Shown here in pieces: positions 32,255 to 45,430 of a stretch of 64,000 nucleotides of DNA. The stretch is from assembly GCF_943734655.1 (NCBI RefSeq), contig NC_071354.1, positions 175,680,411 to 175,744,410 on the forward strand, read 5' to 3'. The stretch comes from Sabethes cyaneus. Taxonomy: Eukaryota; Arthropoda; Insecta; Diptera; Culicidae. The notes beneath the pieces are model-generated. The model ran no database searches, was not told where the DNA came from, and was given only the letters and a program-made list of their open reading frames with translations. Each line of letters starts with the position of its first letter. The stretch's first letter is position 1. The translations under genes were made by a program, and so were the position numbers.

Positions 32255-33460
32255 TGGTAAGAGGTTATAACAAAGTTTTCTTTCACCAACATCAACAGGT
32301 GAATTAAATCGGGTTTTTGTGCTAGGAAATATAAACATAGTTTCTTAGGCAAAGTTGTGAAAAATGTAAAAACAAGCAACTTTGCTGAAGAAATAAAATT
32401 TCTGTCTCCACCGAGTGCAGAATTATAGAGTATTTTCTTTGAAAGTTCTTTTTTTATACTTAGCATTTTACAAGAATACATTTTTCTAGGCTATTATTGA
32501 AGCATTCAAACCATAGTTGAAGAAAATATAAACGCAACAACTTTACTAAAGAAATGACATTTCTATCTCATCGAGTGCAGAGCAATAGAGTATTTTCTTT
32601 GGAAATTCTTTGAAAATTAGTTTTTCATACTTAACTTATGTTGGTAGCATTTTAAAAGAATATATGCTTCTAGGAGATTATTGAAGGACTAAAAACACTC
32701 ATTTTTGCAGAAAAGTAAAGGTGTCGCTTAACCCCATCCACCCTTATTATAATACGGAAAGCATATGTTTTAATATTTTCTTTTAGAATTGCTTCAATCT
32801 TTAGCAATCTTTCGGTGAAAATATTGCTTTTCATTCGTTTTCAATGCTTATAATGTTCTACAAGTTTATGGAAGCTATGAATTCACTTGTTTTTGTGTTT
32901 CATAAAATGGTTTAAAAGTGTGCGTGCTTTAAGATTATGGCGGACGGATGCTTGCTATTCCCTGCCGGTTGGGTACAAGTGGCACTTATACAAGTTTGTC
33001 GTACTCGACCTAAGTTTTAAGGTGAAGTACTGATTTCATGAATTCACTCGCCCCATTTTACTCCGCAGGCTCGTGAAGCTGTGGAAATTTACATCTTGAA
33101 TGTGCGATAACTTAGCAAGTAATGGTCCAAGAGATTTACGGTCTTCTGCAGAAATGTGTGTTTTGAGTGCTTTGATAATTACCTAAAACAATATATTTTT
33201 GTAAAATGCAACTAACAAAAGCTAAGTATGAAAAACTAATTTTTAAAGAAATTTCAAAGAATATGCTCTATAGTTCAACACTCGATAAAGATAGAAATTT
33301 TATTTCTTCAGCAAAGTTGCTTGTTTTTACTAGGGACAAGACCTTTTCAGTTTTTGGCTTGATTCGCTTAAATTCGTTCGTTTCGCCATTTTGTATTCTG
33401 TTTAACAAAATAAAGCTATCAGTTTATGTTTTGCTTACCTATGCAATCACAGTATACTAA
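32255..33460. repeat. Inverted-repeat element, family IR-A
   Basis: Sequences around aactttgctgaagaaataaa and gcatattttctttga on the left (32340-32720) recur in reverse complement at 33120-33340 (aaaatgcaactaacaaaagc, then ttcttcagcaaagttgctt). The left part contains two tandem-like repeats of the arm (32340-32490 and 32520-32680). Related copies are at 52730-53130 and 53373-53747. No coding sequence is present. The ends and target duplication were not resolved. Confidence 0.6.
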
Positions 33461-33678
33461 AATGACATCTAACTAAGACAGACTAACTCTAACTAACTCA
33501 GACACGACTAAGGCTATTTTTATTAGTATGCGTTTAAACGAATTTTCCAAAACAACATGAAATGTGTTATCTTATCGGAGTCATGAGTTGCATTCAAACC
33601 AAATCAATATATGCACAAAATCTACTCTCAATTACCAGTCGCATAGTGTTGTATTGACATATTCTTTTTTAGTTGTTA

Positions 33679-36600
33679 CTAGCTGACCCGACAAACTTCG
33701 TATTGCCACAAATTAACCTGTGTTGTACATAAATCATGAATCTCGGATGATCTTTGTCACAATCTCGAGTTTTGCAAACCCCCCAGTGGGCGGCGCTTCC
33801 GACGGCGGGTCACCGTCAACACTCGCGACCGTCTCGTCCTGAATGATCTAGTGTTACTATAGATAGTTTTTGTGGTCTTGTATTGACTAATGTTTTATGG
33901 AAGTCTCGAATTTCTCGAGTTCGATTAGTTTTTGAGTTTCGCAAAAATTTCTGTTTTATTTGTATGAGAGTCCATATCCCCCTACCACAGGGGTGAGAGG
34001 TCTCTAACTATCGTAAAATAAATTCAAGACTCCAAAATCTCCCACATGCCAAATTTGGTTCCATTTGCTTGATTAGTTCTCAAGTTATAAGGAAATTTGA
34101 ATTTCATTTGTATGGGAGCTCCCTTCTTAAAAGGGGAAGGGGTCGTAATTCACCATAGAAAAAATTTCTGCCATCTAAAACTCCCACATGCTAAATTTGG
34201 TTCAATTTGATTGATTAATTCTCGAGATAAGAGGAAATTTGCATTTCATTTGTATGGAAGCCCACCCTCTTAAAGGGGAGATGGGCCATAATTCGCATAA
34301 AAAAATCTTGCGTCCAAAACCACTTACATGTCAAATTTGGTTCCATTTGCTTGATTAGTTCTCGAGTTTTGAGGAAATTTGTTTTTCATTTGTATAGGAG
34401 CCCCCCCCTCTTAAAGTGGGGAAATCCATAGAAAATATACCATAGAAAATATTCTTGCCTACAAAAATATCCACATGATAAATTTGGTTCCATTTGCTTG
34501 ATTAGTTCTAGAGTTATGAGGAAATTTGTATTTCGTTTGTATGAGAGCCCCCCCTCTTAAAAAGGTAAGGGATCTCAATTCATCATAGAAAAAATGGTTG
34601 CCTCCAAAAACACCCACATGCCAAATATGGTTCCATTTCCTTGATTAGTTTTCGAATTATGAGGAAATTTGTATTTCATTTGTGTAGAAGCACTCCCTCT
34701 TAAAGTTGGGAGGGGTCCTAATTCACCATAGAAAATATTTTTGCCTCCAGAAACCTCCACATGCCAAGTTTGGTTCTATTTGCTTGATTAGTTCTCGAGT
34801 TATGAGGAAATTTGAATTTCATTTGTATAGGAGCCCCCCTCCTAAAGTGGGTAGGGGTCCCAATTCATCATAGAAAAAATTTTTGTCTCCAAAAACACCC
34901 ACGTGTCAAATTTGGTTCCATTTGCTTGATTAGTTCTCGAGTTATGAGGAAATTTGTATGGAAGCCCCCCCTTTTAAAGAGGAGAGGAGTTATAATTCCC
35001 CTTATAAAGAGGGGAGGGGTCTCAATTTACCATAGAATAAATTCTTATCACCGAAAACACCCACATGCCAAATTTTGTTCTATTTGCTTGATTAGTTGTC
35101 GAGTTATGCAGAAATTTGTGTCTCATTTGTATGGGAGCCCCCCCTCTTAGTGGGGGGTGGGGTTTCTAACCATCACTAAAACCTTTCCTGGTCCCAAAAA
35201 ACCTCTACATGCATATTTTCATGCCGATTGGTTCAGTAGTTTTCGATTCTATAAGGAACATACGGACAGACAGACAGAAATCCTTCTTTATAGGTATAGA
35301 CTAGCTGACCCGACAAACTTCGTATTGCCACAAATTAACCTGTGTTGTACATAAATCATGAATCTCGGATAATCTTTGTCACAATCTCGAGTTTTGCAAG
35401 CCCCCCAGTGGGCGGCGCTTCTGACGGCGGGTCACCGGCAACACTCGCGACCGTCTCGTCCTGAATGATCTAGTGTTACTATAGATAGTTTTTGTGGTCT
35501 TGTATTGACTAATGCTTTATGGAAGAGTCTCGAATTTCTCGAGTTCGATTAGTCTTTGAGTTTCGCAAAAATTTCTGTTTTATTTGTATGAGAGTCCATG
35601 CCCCGCTACCACAGGGGTGAGAGGTCTCTAACTATCGTAAAATAAATTCAAGACTCCAAAATCTCCCACATGCCAAATTTGGTTCTATTTGCTTGATTAG
35701 TTCTCAAGTTATAAGGAAATTTGAATTTCATTTGTATGGGAGCTCCCCTCTTAAAAAGGGAAGGGGTCGTAATTCACCATAGAAAAAATTTCTGCCATCT
35801 AAAACTCCCACATGCCAAATTTGGTTCCATTTGATTGATTAATTCTCGAGATAAGAAGAAATTTGCATTTCATTTGTATGGAAGCTTACCCTCTTAAAGG
35901 GGAGATGGGCCATAACTCGCTTTCTAAAGAAGAGAGGGGTCTCAATTCACCATAGAAAAAAATCTTGCGTCCAAAACCACTTACATGTCAAATTTGGTTC
36001 CATTTGCTTGATTAGTTCTCGAGTTATGAGGAAATTTGTTTTTCATTTGTATAGGAGCCCCCCCCCTCTTAAAGTGGGGAAATCCATAGAAAATATACCA
36101 TAGAAAATATTCTTGCCCCCAAAAACACCCACATGATAAATTTGGTTCCATTTGCTTGATTAGTTCTAGAGTTATGAGGGAATTTGTATTTCGTTTGTAA
36201 CAGAGCCCCCCCCCCTCTTGAAAAGGTAAGGGGTCCTAATTCATCATAGAAAAAATGGTTGCCTCCAAAAACACCCACATGCCAAATATGGTTCCATTTC
36301 CTTGATTAGTTTTCGAATTATGAGGAAATTTGTATTTCATTTGTGTAGAAGCACTCCCTCTTAAAGTTGGGAGGGGTCCTAATTCACCATAGAAAATATT
36401 TTTGCCTCCAGAAACCTCCACATGCCAAGTTTGGTTCTATTTGCTTGATTAGTTCTCGAGTTATGAGGAAATTTGAATTTCATTTGTATAGGAGCCCCCC
36501 TCCTAAAGTGGGTAGGGGTCCCAATTCATCATAGAAAAAATTTTTGTCTCCAAAAACACCCACGTGCCAAATTTGGTTCCATTTGCTTGATTAGTTCTCG

Positions 36601-39600
36601 AGTTATGAGGAAATTTGTATTTCGTTTGTATAGGAGCCCCCCCTCTTAAAGTTGGGAGGGGTCCTAATTCTCCATAGAAAATATTTTTGCCCTCGAAAAC
36701 TTTCACATGCCAAATTTGGTTTCATTTGCTTGATTAGTTCTCGAGTTTTGAGGAAATTTGTTTTTCATTTGTATAGGAGCCCCCCCCCCTCTTAAAGTGG
36801 GGAAATCCATAGAAAATATACCATAGAAAATATTCTTGCCTACAAAAATATCCACATGATAAATTTGGTTCCATTTGCTTGATTAGTTCTAGAGTTATGA
36901 GGAAATTTGTATTTCGTTTGTATGAGAGCCCCCCCTCTTAAAAAGGTAAGGGATCTCAATTCATCATAGAAAAAATGGTTGCCTCCAAAAACACCCACAT
37001 GCCAAATATGGTTCCATTTCCTTGATTAGTTTTCGAATTATGAGGAAATTTGTATTTCATTTGTGTAGAAGCACTCCCTCTTAAAGTTGGGAGGGGTCCT
37101 AATTCACCATAGAAAATATTTTTGCCTCCAGAAACCTCCACATGCCAAGTTTGGTTCTATTTGCTTGATTAGTTCTCGAGTTATGAGGAAATTTGAATTT
37201 CATTTGTATAGGAGCCCCCCTCCTAAAGTGGGTAGGGGTCCCAATTCATCATAGAAAAAATTTTTGTCTCCAAAAACACCCACGTGTCAAATTTGGTTCC
37301 ATTTGCTTGATTAGTTCTCGAGTTATGAGGAAATTTGTATGGAAGCCCCCCCTTTTAAAGAGGAGAGGAGTTATAATTCCCCTTATAAAGAGGGGAGGGG
37401 TCTCAATTTACCATAGAATAAATTCTTATCACCGAAAACACCCACATGCCAAATTTTGTTCTATTTGCTTGATTAGTTGTCGAGTTATGCAGAAATTTGT
37501 GTCTCATTTGTATGGGAGCCCCCCCTCTTAGTGGGGGGTGGGGTTTCTAACCATCACTAAAACCTTTCCTGGTCCCAAAAAACCTCTACATGCATATTTT
37601 CATGCCGATTGGTTCAGTAGTTTTCGATTCTATAAGGAACATACGGACAGACAGACAGAAATCCTTCTTTATAGGTATAGACTAGCTGACCCGACAAACT
37701 TCGTATTGCCACAAATTAACCTGTGTTGTACATAAATCATGAATCTCGGATAATCTTTGTCACAATCTCGAGTTTTGCAAGCCCCCCAGTGGGCGGCGCT
37801 TCTGACGGCGGGTCACCGGCAACACTCGCGACCGTCTCGTCCTGAATGATCTAGTGTTACTATAGATAGTTTTTGTGGTCTTGTATTGACTAATGCTTTA
37901 TGGAAGAGTCTCGAATTTCTCGAGTTCGATTAGTCTTTGAGTTTCGCAAAAATTTCTGTTTTATTTGTATGAGAGTCCATGCCCCGCTACCACAGGGGTG
38001 AGAGGTCTCTAACTATCGTAAAATAAATTCAAGACTCCAAAATCTCCCACATGCCAAATTTGGTTCTATTTGCTTGATTAGTTCTCAAGTTATAAGGAAA
38101 TTTGAATTTCATTTGTATGGGAGCTCCCCTCTTAAAAAGGGAAGGGGTCGTAATTCACCATAGAAAAAATTTCTGCCATCTAAAACTCCCACATGCCAAA
38201 TTTGGTTCCATTTGATTGATTAATTCTCGAGATAAGAAGAAATTTGCATTTCATTTGTATGGAAGCTTACCCTCTTAAAGGGGAGATGGGCCATAACTCG
38301 CTTTCTAAAGAAGAGAGGGGTCTCAATTCACCATAGAAAAAAATCTTGCGTCCAAAACCACTTACATGTCAAATTTGGTTCCATTTGCTTGATTAGTTCT
38401 CGAGTTATGAGGAAATTTGTTTTTCATTTGTATAGGAGCCCCCCCCCTCTTAAAGTGGGGAAATCCATAGAAAATATACCATAGAAAATATTCTTGCCCC
38501 CAAAAACACCCACATGATAAATTTGGTTCCATTTGCTTGATTAGTTCTAGAGTTATGAGGGAATTTGTATTTCGTTTGTAACAGAGCCCCCCCCCTCTTG
38601 AAAAGGTAAGGGGTCCTAATTCATCATAGAAAAAATGGTTGCCTCCAAAAACACCCACATGCCAAATATGGTTCCATTTCCTTGATTAGTTTTCGAATTA
38701 TGAGGAAATTTGTATTTCATTTGTGTAGAAGCACTCCCTCTTAAAGTTGGGAGGGGTCCTAATTCACCATAGAAAATATTTTTGCCTCCAGAAACCTCCA
38801 CATGCCAAGTTTGGTTCTATTTGCTTGATTAGTTCTCGAGTTATGAGGAAATTTGAATTTCATTTGTATAGGAGCCCCCCTCCTAAAGTGAGGAGGGGTC
38901 CCAGTTCATCATAGAAAAAATTTTTGTCTCCAAAAACACCCACGTGTCAAATTTGGTTCCATTTGCTTGATTAGTTCTCGAGTTATGAGGAAATTTGTAT
39001 TTCGTTTGTATAGGAGCCCCCCTCTTAAAGTGGGGAGGGGTTCTAATTCACCATAGAAAATATTCATGCCCTAGAAAACTTTCACATGCCAAATTTGGTT
39101 CCATTTGCTTGATTAATTCTCGAGTTATGAGGAAATTTGCATTTCATTTGTATAAGAGCCCCCTTCCTAAAGTAGGGAGGGGTCCGAATTCATCATAGAA
39201 AAAAATTTTGTCTCCAAATACACCCACGTGCCAAATTTTGTTCCATTTGCTTGATTAGTTCTCGAGTTATGAGGAAATTTGCATTTCGTTTGTATAGGAG
39301 CCCCCCCTCTTAAAGTGGGGAGGGGTCCTTATTCACCATAGAAAATATTCTTGCCCTCGAAAACTTTCACATGCCAAATTTTGTTCCATTTCCTTGATTA
39401 GTTCTTCAGTTATGAGGAAATTTGTATTTCATGTGTATAGGATCCCCCCCTCCTAAAACGGGAAGGGGTCCCAATTCATCATAGAAAAAATTTTTGTCTC
39501 CAAAAACAACCACATGCCAAATTTGGTTCCATTTGCTTAATTACTTCTCGAGTTATGAGGAAAATTGTGTTTCTTTGGTACAGGAGCCCCCCCTCTTAAA

Positions 39601-40005
39601 GTGGGGAGGGGTCCTAATTTACTATAGAAAATATTCTTGCCCTCGAAAACCTTCACATGCCAAATTTGGTTCCATTTGCTTGATTAGTTCTCGAGTTATG
39701 AGGAAATTTGTATGGAAGCCCCCCCCCCCTTTTAAAAAGGAGAGGAGTTGTAATTTCCCTTATAAAGAGGGGAGGGGTCTCAATTCACCATAGAATAAAT
39801 TCTTGTCACCGAAAACACCCACATGCCGAATTTTGTTCTATTTGCTTGATTAGTTGTCGAGTTACGCAGAAATTTGTGTTTCATTTCTAACCATTGTGAG
39901 GGGTTTCTAACCATCACTAAAACCTTTCCTGGCCCCAAAAACCCTCTACATGGATATTTTCATGCCGATTGGTTCAGTAGTTTTCGATTCTATAAGGAAC
40001 ATACG

Positions 40006-40043
<38 letters not shown>

Positions 40044-40065
40044 AATCCTTCTTTATAGGTATAGA
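33679..40065 (-). mobile_element. Three head-to-tail Helitron-like elements
   Basis: Copies span 33679-35300 (1,622 bp), 35301-37681 (2,381 bp) and 37682-40065 (2,384 bp). Each starts CTAGCTGACCCGACAAAC and ends GACAGACAGAAATCCTTC then TTTATAGGTATAGA on the plus strand. Read on the minus strand they begin TC and end CTAG, with an A before and a T after the whole block. At both junctions CTAG directly meets TC with no base between. Inside are many minisatellite units of about 145 bp (tttgcttgattagttctcga, then runs of C and G). No replication-protein gene is present. The second and third copies, and the right part of the first, are almost identical at a 2,381-bp offset. A Helitron/Helentron assignment is inferred; the canonical 3' hairpin was not found. 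Confidence 0.75.
40003..40042 (+). repeat. (GACA)n microsatellite
   Basis: GACA is repeated about ten times near the right end of the third Helitron-like copy. The first and second copies have only three, so the array expanded here. Confidence 0.9.
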
Positions 40066-43000
40066 TATCATATCAGCCAAAATTGACCATGCGTTTAAAC
40101 GAATTTTCCTCACTGTAGTCTGTCAGCATCTGTCGTATTTTTCGTTAATCTGTTGGCAGTAAAAATTAATTCTTTCTATTTTCCTTAGATCAAAAACGAA
40201 TTTACTTCAACATCAAAATGAAATAGCTAGTTACTTAAGGTATTGTCCATCGTCCATCTCATCTATGTATTACATGCCGACAACCGACTAAAACTATTAC
40301 AGAATCCCGAGGATTCCTGTTTCATAGTAAAGGGGATTCTTTTACCGAGTTAAAGGTATCCTGGGAATTCGCCTTTTGGACTCTTTGGGATTTCTTCACA
40401 CGATTCCAATGCAAATAATCCTGTAGAGAATCTGTGCGAATCATTTTGGTTCGTCGGGGATAATGAGTTAAACATTTAGTAAATTGAACCCAAATGTAAT
40501 AATCTAATTACTAATTTTTTTATTGAATTACTTTTTTTATAAACTACATAGGTATGCAAAATTAAATACGCTCTTTCCAAAAATTAGTCTTAAGTCATAA
40601 TGATTTTAACGGATCTATGGAGAAGACATCATTTTCTTCACTGAAGACATATCGAAAGTTTTATTCAAATCGAAAACGGTCAAGCTAAACTGTTTTCTCG
40701 TTTCACCAGGAATTGATTTTGTATCAAACAATTCTTGACATCACGATTGCTTAATTTATTACCGGGTCCACAAATGGGACATAATCGAGTACTGCTTTGG
40801 CTGCAAATCCATTATCTTTTATAAGTGAGTGGTGATTGCAAGCAAGCTTTACAGAGTTGATAACTTGCCGATAAGATTTCGCATTTTGAATGTTTTATTC
40901 CCACGGCGATTTCTTTGTTTGAATGCTGCCGAGTAGATGATATCATCTGGTATCAATTACCTGGCAATCGATGTAAAAATAAATGCTCCTACCGCACGTA
41001 TACTAGGAGCAGCAATTTTACGAAACTAGAATGAACCTAACATGTTTCTTAACAGGATGAGGGTTAAAACAATAACATGTTTGAAATATTTTTAGGTGAT
41101 TTTATTTTTTTACAAATCTTCCTTACACTTCTTCTACGAAATGAGAAACTGAAAGACACTGGTATATTTATACTATTTGGTCGTACGAATACTACACAAA
41201 TATCGATACTATTTTTTCAAATTTTCATCGATAGAATATTTTGGGATTAAGATTTTCTGAAAGAGTAAAAATTAAGAACCTGTACCCGACCCGGGCCTGA
41301 AATTGATGTTTTTGTTACCCGAATCCGGCCCGAACCCGTCGAGTATCCATGTACACTATTACTTAGGTACGGCAAACGCGGCATGTTTGTGTTCGTAATA
41401 TGCTAAAAAGTATAGGTGTGTTAGTGTCATCGTTGTACGGCACAATGTTTATGCTTTTTTTATGCCCGTAGAAGAATAGGGCGAGATTGACGTCACCCTT
41501 GCTGTTTACATTATTTGCGCTGCTAACACAAACAAACGGTACGTTGTTCCACACCTCTACTACTTCACATAGGTCGAGTATGGGTACGGGTACCGTTTCC
41601 GGGTAAATTTAACCGTATCCAGCCAACTCTAGTCTTCAGGATTCAGGATTCGTTGGCGACTCCAAGGGAACTACAGTAACGTCATTGTCATTGTACCACT
41701 GATTGAATTTGAATATTTAGTGACAGCTTGCTTAGTCAGGCTAGAAAAAGCACCCAGAATGATATATTACATCTAAAGGTTACAAAAAAGTATCTTTTTT
41801 TTTCAACCCGCAACAGAAGATTTCTTGTTAAAAGAGAAACTTTTCGAATACTCCATCTTCTTTTTCTTTTTGCAGTCCTCTGGAGAACTCTACCAATCGA
41901 ATGAGGCACACAATTTTTGTTCAGAAATTTGTCCAAAACAGGCCTTTCAGTACGTCTCATCATCCATAACGACGCAAGGGTATTTCATCAGCAAATTTGT
42001 GTAGTGCTTCCATGAGCTTTTCTTTACCTGTAGATTCTATACCTTGCGTGAAAGTATTACTCATTACATAAAAAGATAACCGTTCCCGTTTCAAAATGGT
42101 TCAGCTCAAAACATATTCGATAAATGTAAAGTTTACTGTGAACTGATTTGCCTTATCTAGTCGAATGACTTTTGTCATCAGGGAAATGAAATAATTTCTG
42201 CCCCCACAGTAAATTGACGTGATGAAGAATTACGATTCCACACCACATTTAGGTCCTCAATTAGATGCAATTTCACGCACTTTGCATAGGATAAATATTA
42301 CCTCCACAGTGATTTTATTTTTCGATTAATATGTGCAGTTTATTGTTGTGCAAATTATATCTGGAGATTAGGTCTTATGGTGTAAAGCACCAGATGTATC
42401 TTTACCTTTCAGCGAGAATAAATCACACAAAACAGCAAACAAAAACAATAAGGTTTTAACAAATAAATAAGTGAATTAAATTAACTTCAATAAAGACCAT
42501 TTTTAATACTGTAATTATCCAGTAATCAAGTGAAAATTAAATAATTAAGCAATTTAAAGTTGAATGGGAGCTAATTTCGCCGTTGCGTTGTACTCGGTAG
42601 GTTCATTGTCTGTGCGTCCTAAATATTGAGACAAAAGGATCGTATCATCTATTAAAAAGAAAAGTCGTCGTATTGGCCATTGTTTGTTCAAAATAGATTT
42701 GCAAACAGTATTTATATGCCGATATTATTTCCAACAATATAAATGCTTTCGAGCACTCAGGTGCACTTGCCTCCATAGTTTTAGTTTTGAGCTAATTATT
42801 CAGTGTAAATTACTGTCCAGCAGGTAATGCAAATACGTTAAGAGAGCCTTTCCTTCCAGTTCAAATAGCAAAACGGGTTGTCTCGTCTATTTTTGATTAA
42901 GCTGATATTTTGCTGATATGTTGGACATTTCGCAAGTATTTATTTTCCATTGGACGTAATTTTTGTCGTCAAGAGTAACCGTTCAAAAGTGTGTAGGGGA

Positions 43001-43344
43001 GAGACGTCTTCAGTGAGACACTTTTTTCCCGGCAGCATCATTCGGGATCGCCTCCGCGTGTTCGCTGGTAGAGGCGCGGTCCAAAGTCCGCTACCTCTTG
43101 GCCACCAGCGTTGGTCCACGGTTAGGCGTAGCCGCTTTGCGCCTGGCGAGCGGCGTACGCGCATGACTTGGCACGACCATAGCCTTAGCGGTCATGGCCT
43201 GAGCTTCGGCGATCTCGTATCGCTGCATAAGCTCATGCCTCTCCACTTCGGCAGCTATGACGGTAGAGCAGAGGCTCACCGCCAACCTTTTAATGTCGAA
43301 ATGAACATTAGACCGTGAGTTGATGAATTGAGTTGATTTCGCAA
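40066..43344. other. No recognisable gene; includes a diverged repeat
   Basis: This is mostly AT-rich DNA without protein motifs. The portion 42098-42845 is listed separately as a repeat. Short open frames at 42940-43320 overlap on both strands and are not supported. Confidence 0.4.
42098..42845 (+). repeat. Diverged dispersed repeat, copy 1
   Basis: This stretch aligns by eye with 51020-51718 in the same orientation. Shared blocks include gtaaagtttact, atgacttttgtcatca/agactattgtcatca, aaattgacgtgatga, taatttcacg, gagacaaaaggatcgt and gcaaatacgttaag. The copies differ by many substitutions and small insertions, so the duplication is old. No coding potential is seen. Confidence 0.65.
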
Positions 43345-43351
43345 TCCGACA

Positions 43352-44419
43352 TTTTCCGACTGGGAACTCTTTGAGCAGGAACTGGCGACGAAATTTCAAG
43401 GATTCGAACCGACGATTGAGTCATCGATCGACTTGGATGTGGCTGTAGAAGTTCGAAACGATCCAGATATCGTTTTAGGTGGCTTAGACTCATGGGCTTT
43501 TGCTCGGAGACTTGTCACAACTGACGCGATTGAGTGGGCCGTGAACAGCTTCTCTCCATACAAATCTCCTGGAACAGATGGAATATACCCTATTCTACTG
43601 CAGAAAGGATTCAAGTACTTCAAACACATTCTGAGAAGGATGTTTGTGTGTAGTATTGCTATTGGCTACATCCCAACTCAATGGCGTGAAATAACCATTA
43701 AGTTTATTCCTAAAGGTGGACGCGCGACATACGATCAAGCAAAGAGTTTTAGACCAATCAGTCTAACGTCTTTCTTGCTTAAATCACTTAAGCGGATTGT
43801 TGATCACCACATCCGCGAAACAAGCTTAGCAGACGTTCCTCTTCATTCAGCACAACATGCTTATCAAAGTGGCAAGTCTACAACCACTTTATTACATGAT
43901 GTGGTGGATAAAATTGAGGTTGCTTTTTCACAAAAGGAATCTTGCTTAGGAACTTTTTTGGATATTGAAGGTGCGTTTGATAACGTATCTTTCGCTTCCA
44001 TTTTGGAGGCTGCTCGTTATCATAATGTGCCTTCAATAATCATAAAGTAGATAGAACAAACGCTTAGTAACCGATTGCTTTTTTCGTCCTTACGGCAAGC
44101 AAGCATTTGGAAGCAAAGTGTTTGTGGATGTCCACAAGGTGGCGTTCTCTCGTCTCTTTTATGGAACCTTGTGGCGGATGGCCTACTGAGGAAACTCAAT
44201 GGTCTAGGCTATCCGTCATATGGTTTTGCGGATGACTATCTCATCCTAGTAGTTGGAAAGTGCATAAGCACATTATTTGACTTAATGCAGCAGGCACAAC
44301 GCGTCGTGGAAACGTGGTGCCGAGAAACTGCACTTTCGGTAAATCCGAGCAAAACATCTATCGTCTTATTTACAAGACGTAGAAATATCAATGTAATTCA
44401 AAGTAGAAATATCACGTAA
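43352..44419 (+). pseudogene. Non-LTR retrotransposon reverse transcriptase, one stop codon
   Basis: This is one frame from about 43352 to 44419, broken by a single TAG at 44048-44050 where relatives appear to have tryptophan. In order it carries SPYKSPGTDGIYPILLQKG (RT start), FIPKGGR and KSFRPISLTSFLLKSLKRI, LDIEGAFDNVSF (first catalytic aspartate), GCPQGGVLSSLLWNL, and the catalytic YGFADDYLIL near 44220. The region upstream of the first ATG (from 43352) is in frame and looks like the linker after the endonuclease. The element is cut off upstream, where I cannot find the endonuclease, and ends soon after the RT. The motifs resemble the LOA/R1 group, such as mosquito Lian elements. That is an inference. 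Confidence 0.85.
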
Positions 44420-44782
44420 TTTGCAATTGTCCTGCAGTAGCACAATTGCGTCATAGGATCTTTGGATCCTACGTCTCAAATGAATCGGATTTTAGGAAAC
44501 TAAAATTACGAAAGATTTCGTTGTTTCTTACCGAAAGCGGTATTGAGCTATAAGCTCTTATTTATCATGAGTATACCGCCCAGGGGGTGTACTATTGATA
44601 AGTTAACTACCAAGGATCGCAGTATCCCCTCGGGGGTACAAAAATCTCTCGGTATGTATGTGTTTGTGTTTGTCCAAATTCCTCATGCACCCCTTCCTAT
44701 TCCTCCTGCTTTTCTTCCCGTCCTCATCAGGTAAATGATGACACGGGTAAGATGGGCAAGGCATAAATCTTCCATATGATTG
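44420..44782. other. Retrotransposon 3' flank or separate repeat
   Basis: This non-coding stretch has two short palindromic-looking pieces (ggatctttggatcc at 44457; cccctcgggg at 44626). On the minus strand it is continuous with the open frame at 47497-47846 once the foldback at 44783-47492 is ignored, so the two sides were adjacent before that insertion. Confidence 0.5.
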
Positions 44783-45430
44783 CACTATGGTCGAAAAAGC
44801 CAAAATTCCAGACAAAAATCAATATCTCGAAAACCATTGGCTCTACATATTTCATGTATTCAGAAGATTTTGTTTAGAAAAAAAGACCTATCTTTTGGTA
44901 TAATTAGTCATTAGGGTGGTTCACTTTTACTCGTTATAAAAATTTTAACTTTTTTGTCTTGCGATATAATGCAATACTTTCTACTACAAAGTTGTAAATA
45001 ATTTATTTTGCAGAAACTTTGTTGAAGAAACCAAATTTGTATCTCATCTTTGTATCTCTATACAACGAATTTTCTAGATTAAGTCAGGGTGGATCTTAAA
45101 AAAGCAGTTTTTTTGCTCTACCTTTTTTATTTGAAAACCATTTAGAAAACTTTGTTCGGATGACTTTTAGAACGTAAAATGATGCATTTTTTAAAACTTC
45201 TAGATAGTTGCTATCTATTGTCTGAAGGAACATATTGAAGTTTTCGATTCAAAATATTGTAGTTTTCCACGGCGTCTCACACTTCCGTTGGCACATATTT
45301 TCGAAAACGGAATGAATGGTCTAAAAGTACGTATCTGCATCTACAAAATCCATGTAATGGCATTTTTCCAGACTTCTCCTATTCTGAGAAAAACGCATTT
45401 GAAAAGTTAGTATTTTTCCATATTCAGCCC

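Noticed and set aside
33679..33740. Helitron 3' hairpin just before CTAG
   Set aside because: No stem of useful length with a feasible loop was found in the 30 bases before the end. This weakens, but does not remove, the Helitron assignment.
34575..39890. Repeated open frames of 60-112 codons on both strands, several identical to each other
   Set aside because: They are minisatellite units of the Helitron-like array read through. Both strands are open and the identical copies follow the 2,381-bp period.
33679..40065. CRISPR-like appearance of regularly spaced repeats
   Set aside because: Units are about 145 bp with no short conserved repeat/unique spacer pattern, in insect DNA with no cas genes. 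They are minisatellite units.
41270..41610. CCCGACCCGGG-type palindromes and gggtacgggtacc
   Set aside because: Short self-complementary strings without terminal repeats or duplications; no element could be bounded.
42940..43318. Open frames of 74-122 codons on both strands upstream of the RT at 43.35 kb
   Set aside because: Neither strand shows an endonuclease or gag motif, and they lie where the missing upstream part of the retrotransposon would be, so no product can be named.
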